Shown one piece after another: positions 15,099 to 16,038 of a stretch of 16,038 nucleotides of DNA; positions within the stretch are counted from its first letter, which is position 1, and the number at the start of each line of letters is the position of its first letter. Origin of the DNA: Chloroflexota bacterium. Its GTDB lineage: Bacteria; Chloroflexota; Limnocylindria; Limnocylindrales; CSP1-4. The DNA lies in the NCBI GenBank assembly GCA_004298915.1, contig SCTE01000510.1, positions 1 to 16,038 on the forward strand. The letters run 5' to 3'. The notes under the pieces were generated by a model. That model had not been told where the DNA came from, searched no databases, and worked only from the letters and a program-made list of their open reading frames with translations. Position numbers and translations under genes: made by a program.

Positions 15099-16038
15099 GT
15101 GGGTCAACCAATCGCGCGACGCCGCCCAACCCCCGGGAAATCCGCGTCGATCGCGGTGCTGCTCTCGTTTCTATGGCCCGGCCTCGGCCATCTCTACCTC
15201 GGGCGCATGCGTCCGGCGGCCGTGTTCGCCATCCCGGCTCTCGTCCTGCTCCTCATCGTCCTGTGGCTGGCTCGCGACGGCGTCGACATCCTGGCGGCCA
15301 GGCTCCTGCTCGTTCCGGTGGCGGCGTTCTTCCTCGTCCTGATGACGGTGTTCCTTGCGGGCTGGCGCCTCACAGCGATGGGCTCGGCACTCCTCGACGA
15401 GCGCGTTTCGACCACCCCGCCGGGCCGACGCCCCGGGCGCGGTGCATGGCACCGTCAGCCCCGCCGAACAGCGGTCACATTCCTCGTGCTCGCGGCGCTC
15501 GTGCTCAGCACGCATGGCCTGATCGCCTGGACGGGCCTCGCGTTCCTTCAGGGGTTCTCGAAGGTCTACGTCTCGGGGCCGCAGCCGACGGCCGCGCCAG
15601 GTGCGACGGATGGTGACCTCGGCGTCCTGCCGACGCCCGACACCACGCCGCAGCCTAATGGCCGGATCAACGTCCTGCTCGTCGGTGCCGATTCGGGGCT
15701 CGGCTACAAGCACGCCCTGACCGACACGCTCATGCTCGTGTCGGTCGATCCCGTCGCCAAGACCGTGGACATGCTGAGCCTGCCAAGAGACATCGCTCGT
15801 TTCCCGCTCTACAGCGGTGGAACGTTCTCTGGGAAGATCAACTCGCTCGCCTCCTACGCCGAGGCTCACCGAAGCGAGTTTCCGGACGGTGGCTTCGGCA
15901 CGCTGACGCGCGAGGTCGGGTACCTCCTCGGGACCTCGGTCCACTACTACGCGTACGTGGACCTGGCCGGGTTCCAGGCCGTCATCGATGCCGTGGGTGG
16001 CGTGGATATCGTCAACCCAAAGCAGATCTCGGATCCTG
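15099..16038 (+). CDS. LytR-CpsA-Psr (LCP) family protein, 3' truncated
   Basis: LCP proteins transfer glycopolymers from undecaprenyl-pyrophosphate carriers to peptidoglycan outside the membrane. The window holds 313 residues. The N-terminus has several hydrophobic segments (about 17-34, 40-57, 68-88 and 124-145). The first contains FLWPGLGHLYLGR, which resembles the TM2-type membrane hairpin. A Pro/Thr-rich linker (160-188) follows, then the LCP domain: INVLLVGADSG (190-200), LTDTLMLVSVDP (207-218), LSLPRDIARFP (226-236), GKINSLASYA (245-254) and VDAVGGVD-like IDAVGGVDIV. The catalytic Arg of PRD is present; the family's usual R(S/T)DT is LTDT here. GTG 15099 is the first start after an in-frame stop at 15075. 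There is no Shine-Dalgarno site. Confidence 0.92.
   Translation, partial: MGQPIARRRPTPGKSASIAVLLSFLWPGLGHLYLGRMRPAAVFAIPALVLLLIVLWLARDGVDILAARLLLVPVAAFFLVLMTVFLAGWRLTAMGSALLDERVSTTPPGRRPGRGAWHRQPRRTAVTFLVLAALVLSTHGLIAWTGLAFLQGFSKVYVSGPQPTAAPGATDGDLGVLPTPDTTPQPNGRINVLLVGADSGLGYKHALTDTLMLVSVDPVAKTVDMLSLPRDIARFPLYSGGTFSGKINSLASYAEAHRSEFPDGGFGTLTREVGYLLGTSVHYYAYVDLAGFQAVIDAVGGVDIVNPKQISDP

Noticed and set aside
14878..15129. Longer dehydratase starting at 15129
   Set aside because: The extra 84 residues are Arg/Pro-rich with no family match, and would overlap the LCP start and its promoter. ATG 14877 directly precedes the first membrane helix.
1..16038. tRNA, rRNA, CRISPR arrays, insertion sequences and phage genes
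   Set aside because: I looked for cloverleaf-like elements, regularly spaced repeats and transposase motifs and saw none. The window is almost filled by housekeeping genes.

Overview
The window is a high-GC bacterial chromosome segment, nearly all coding, with many GTG starts and ATGA/GTGA stop-start overlaps. The gene content (separate AccA, AccB, AccC and AccD, a type II fatty-acid set, a LytR-CpsA-Psr protein) and the protein style suggest Chloroflexota, possibly of the Limnocylindria type. That assignment is inference from composition and protein style, because no marker gene such as rRNA is present.

Region 1 (1-11801, + strand) is an unbroken run of tightly packed genes. No gap is longer than about 25 bases, so it may be one operon whose promoter lies upstream of the window. 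It begins with the C-terminal part of aspartate kinase (two ACT domains, with a good internal ribosome binding site at the classical beta-subunit start). Next come biotin-protein ligase (birA), an ECF sigma factor, and a one-pass membrane protein overlapping it. Then follow accD, accA, a BCCP-like protein with no biotinylation lysine, accC, fabZ, a 12-codon minigene, a metallophosphoesterase, fabF, the true biotinylated accB, fabH and fabG. Together these supply malonyl-CoA (acetyl-CoA carboxylase plus its biotinylating enzyme) and most of the initiation and elongation cycle. Acyl carrier protein, FabD and an enoyl-ACP reductase are not in the window.

Region 2 (11816-14877, - strand) is a two-gene operon: a membrane-bound nucleotide-sugar 4,6-dehydratase (CapD/PglF/FlaA1 type) followed by a DegT/DnrJ/EryC1/StrS PLP aminotransferase. 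The two steps fit synthesis of a UDP-4-amino-4,6-dideoxy sugar for surface glycans. It converges on fabG.

Region 3 (14878-15098) is the only real intergenic region, 221 bases between divergent genes. It holds a 9-bp inverted repeat, a small perfect hairpin and an extended -10 promoter. Region 4 (15099 to the window end, + strand) is a truncated LCP-family gene, probably attaching glycopolymers to the cell wall. It starts about 8 bases after the -10 box and so may be leaderless.

The strongest candidate for something under-described is the non-biotinylatable BCCP paralogue between accA and accC. It resembles in principle the plant BADC proteins, which restrain acetyl-CoA carboxylase. The ECF sigma/membrane-protein pair built into the same operon is the second.
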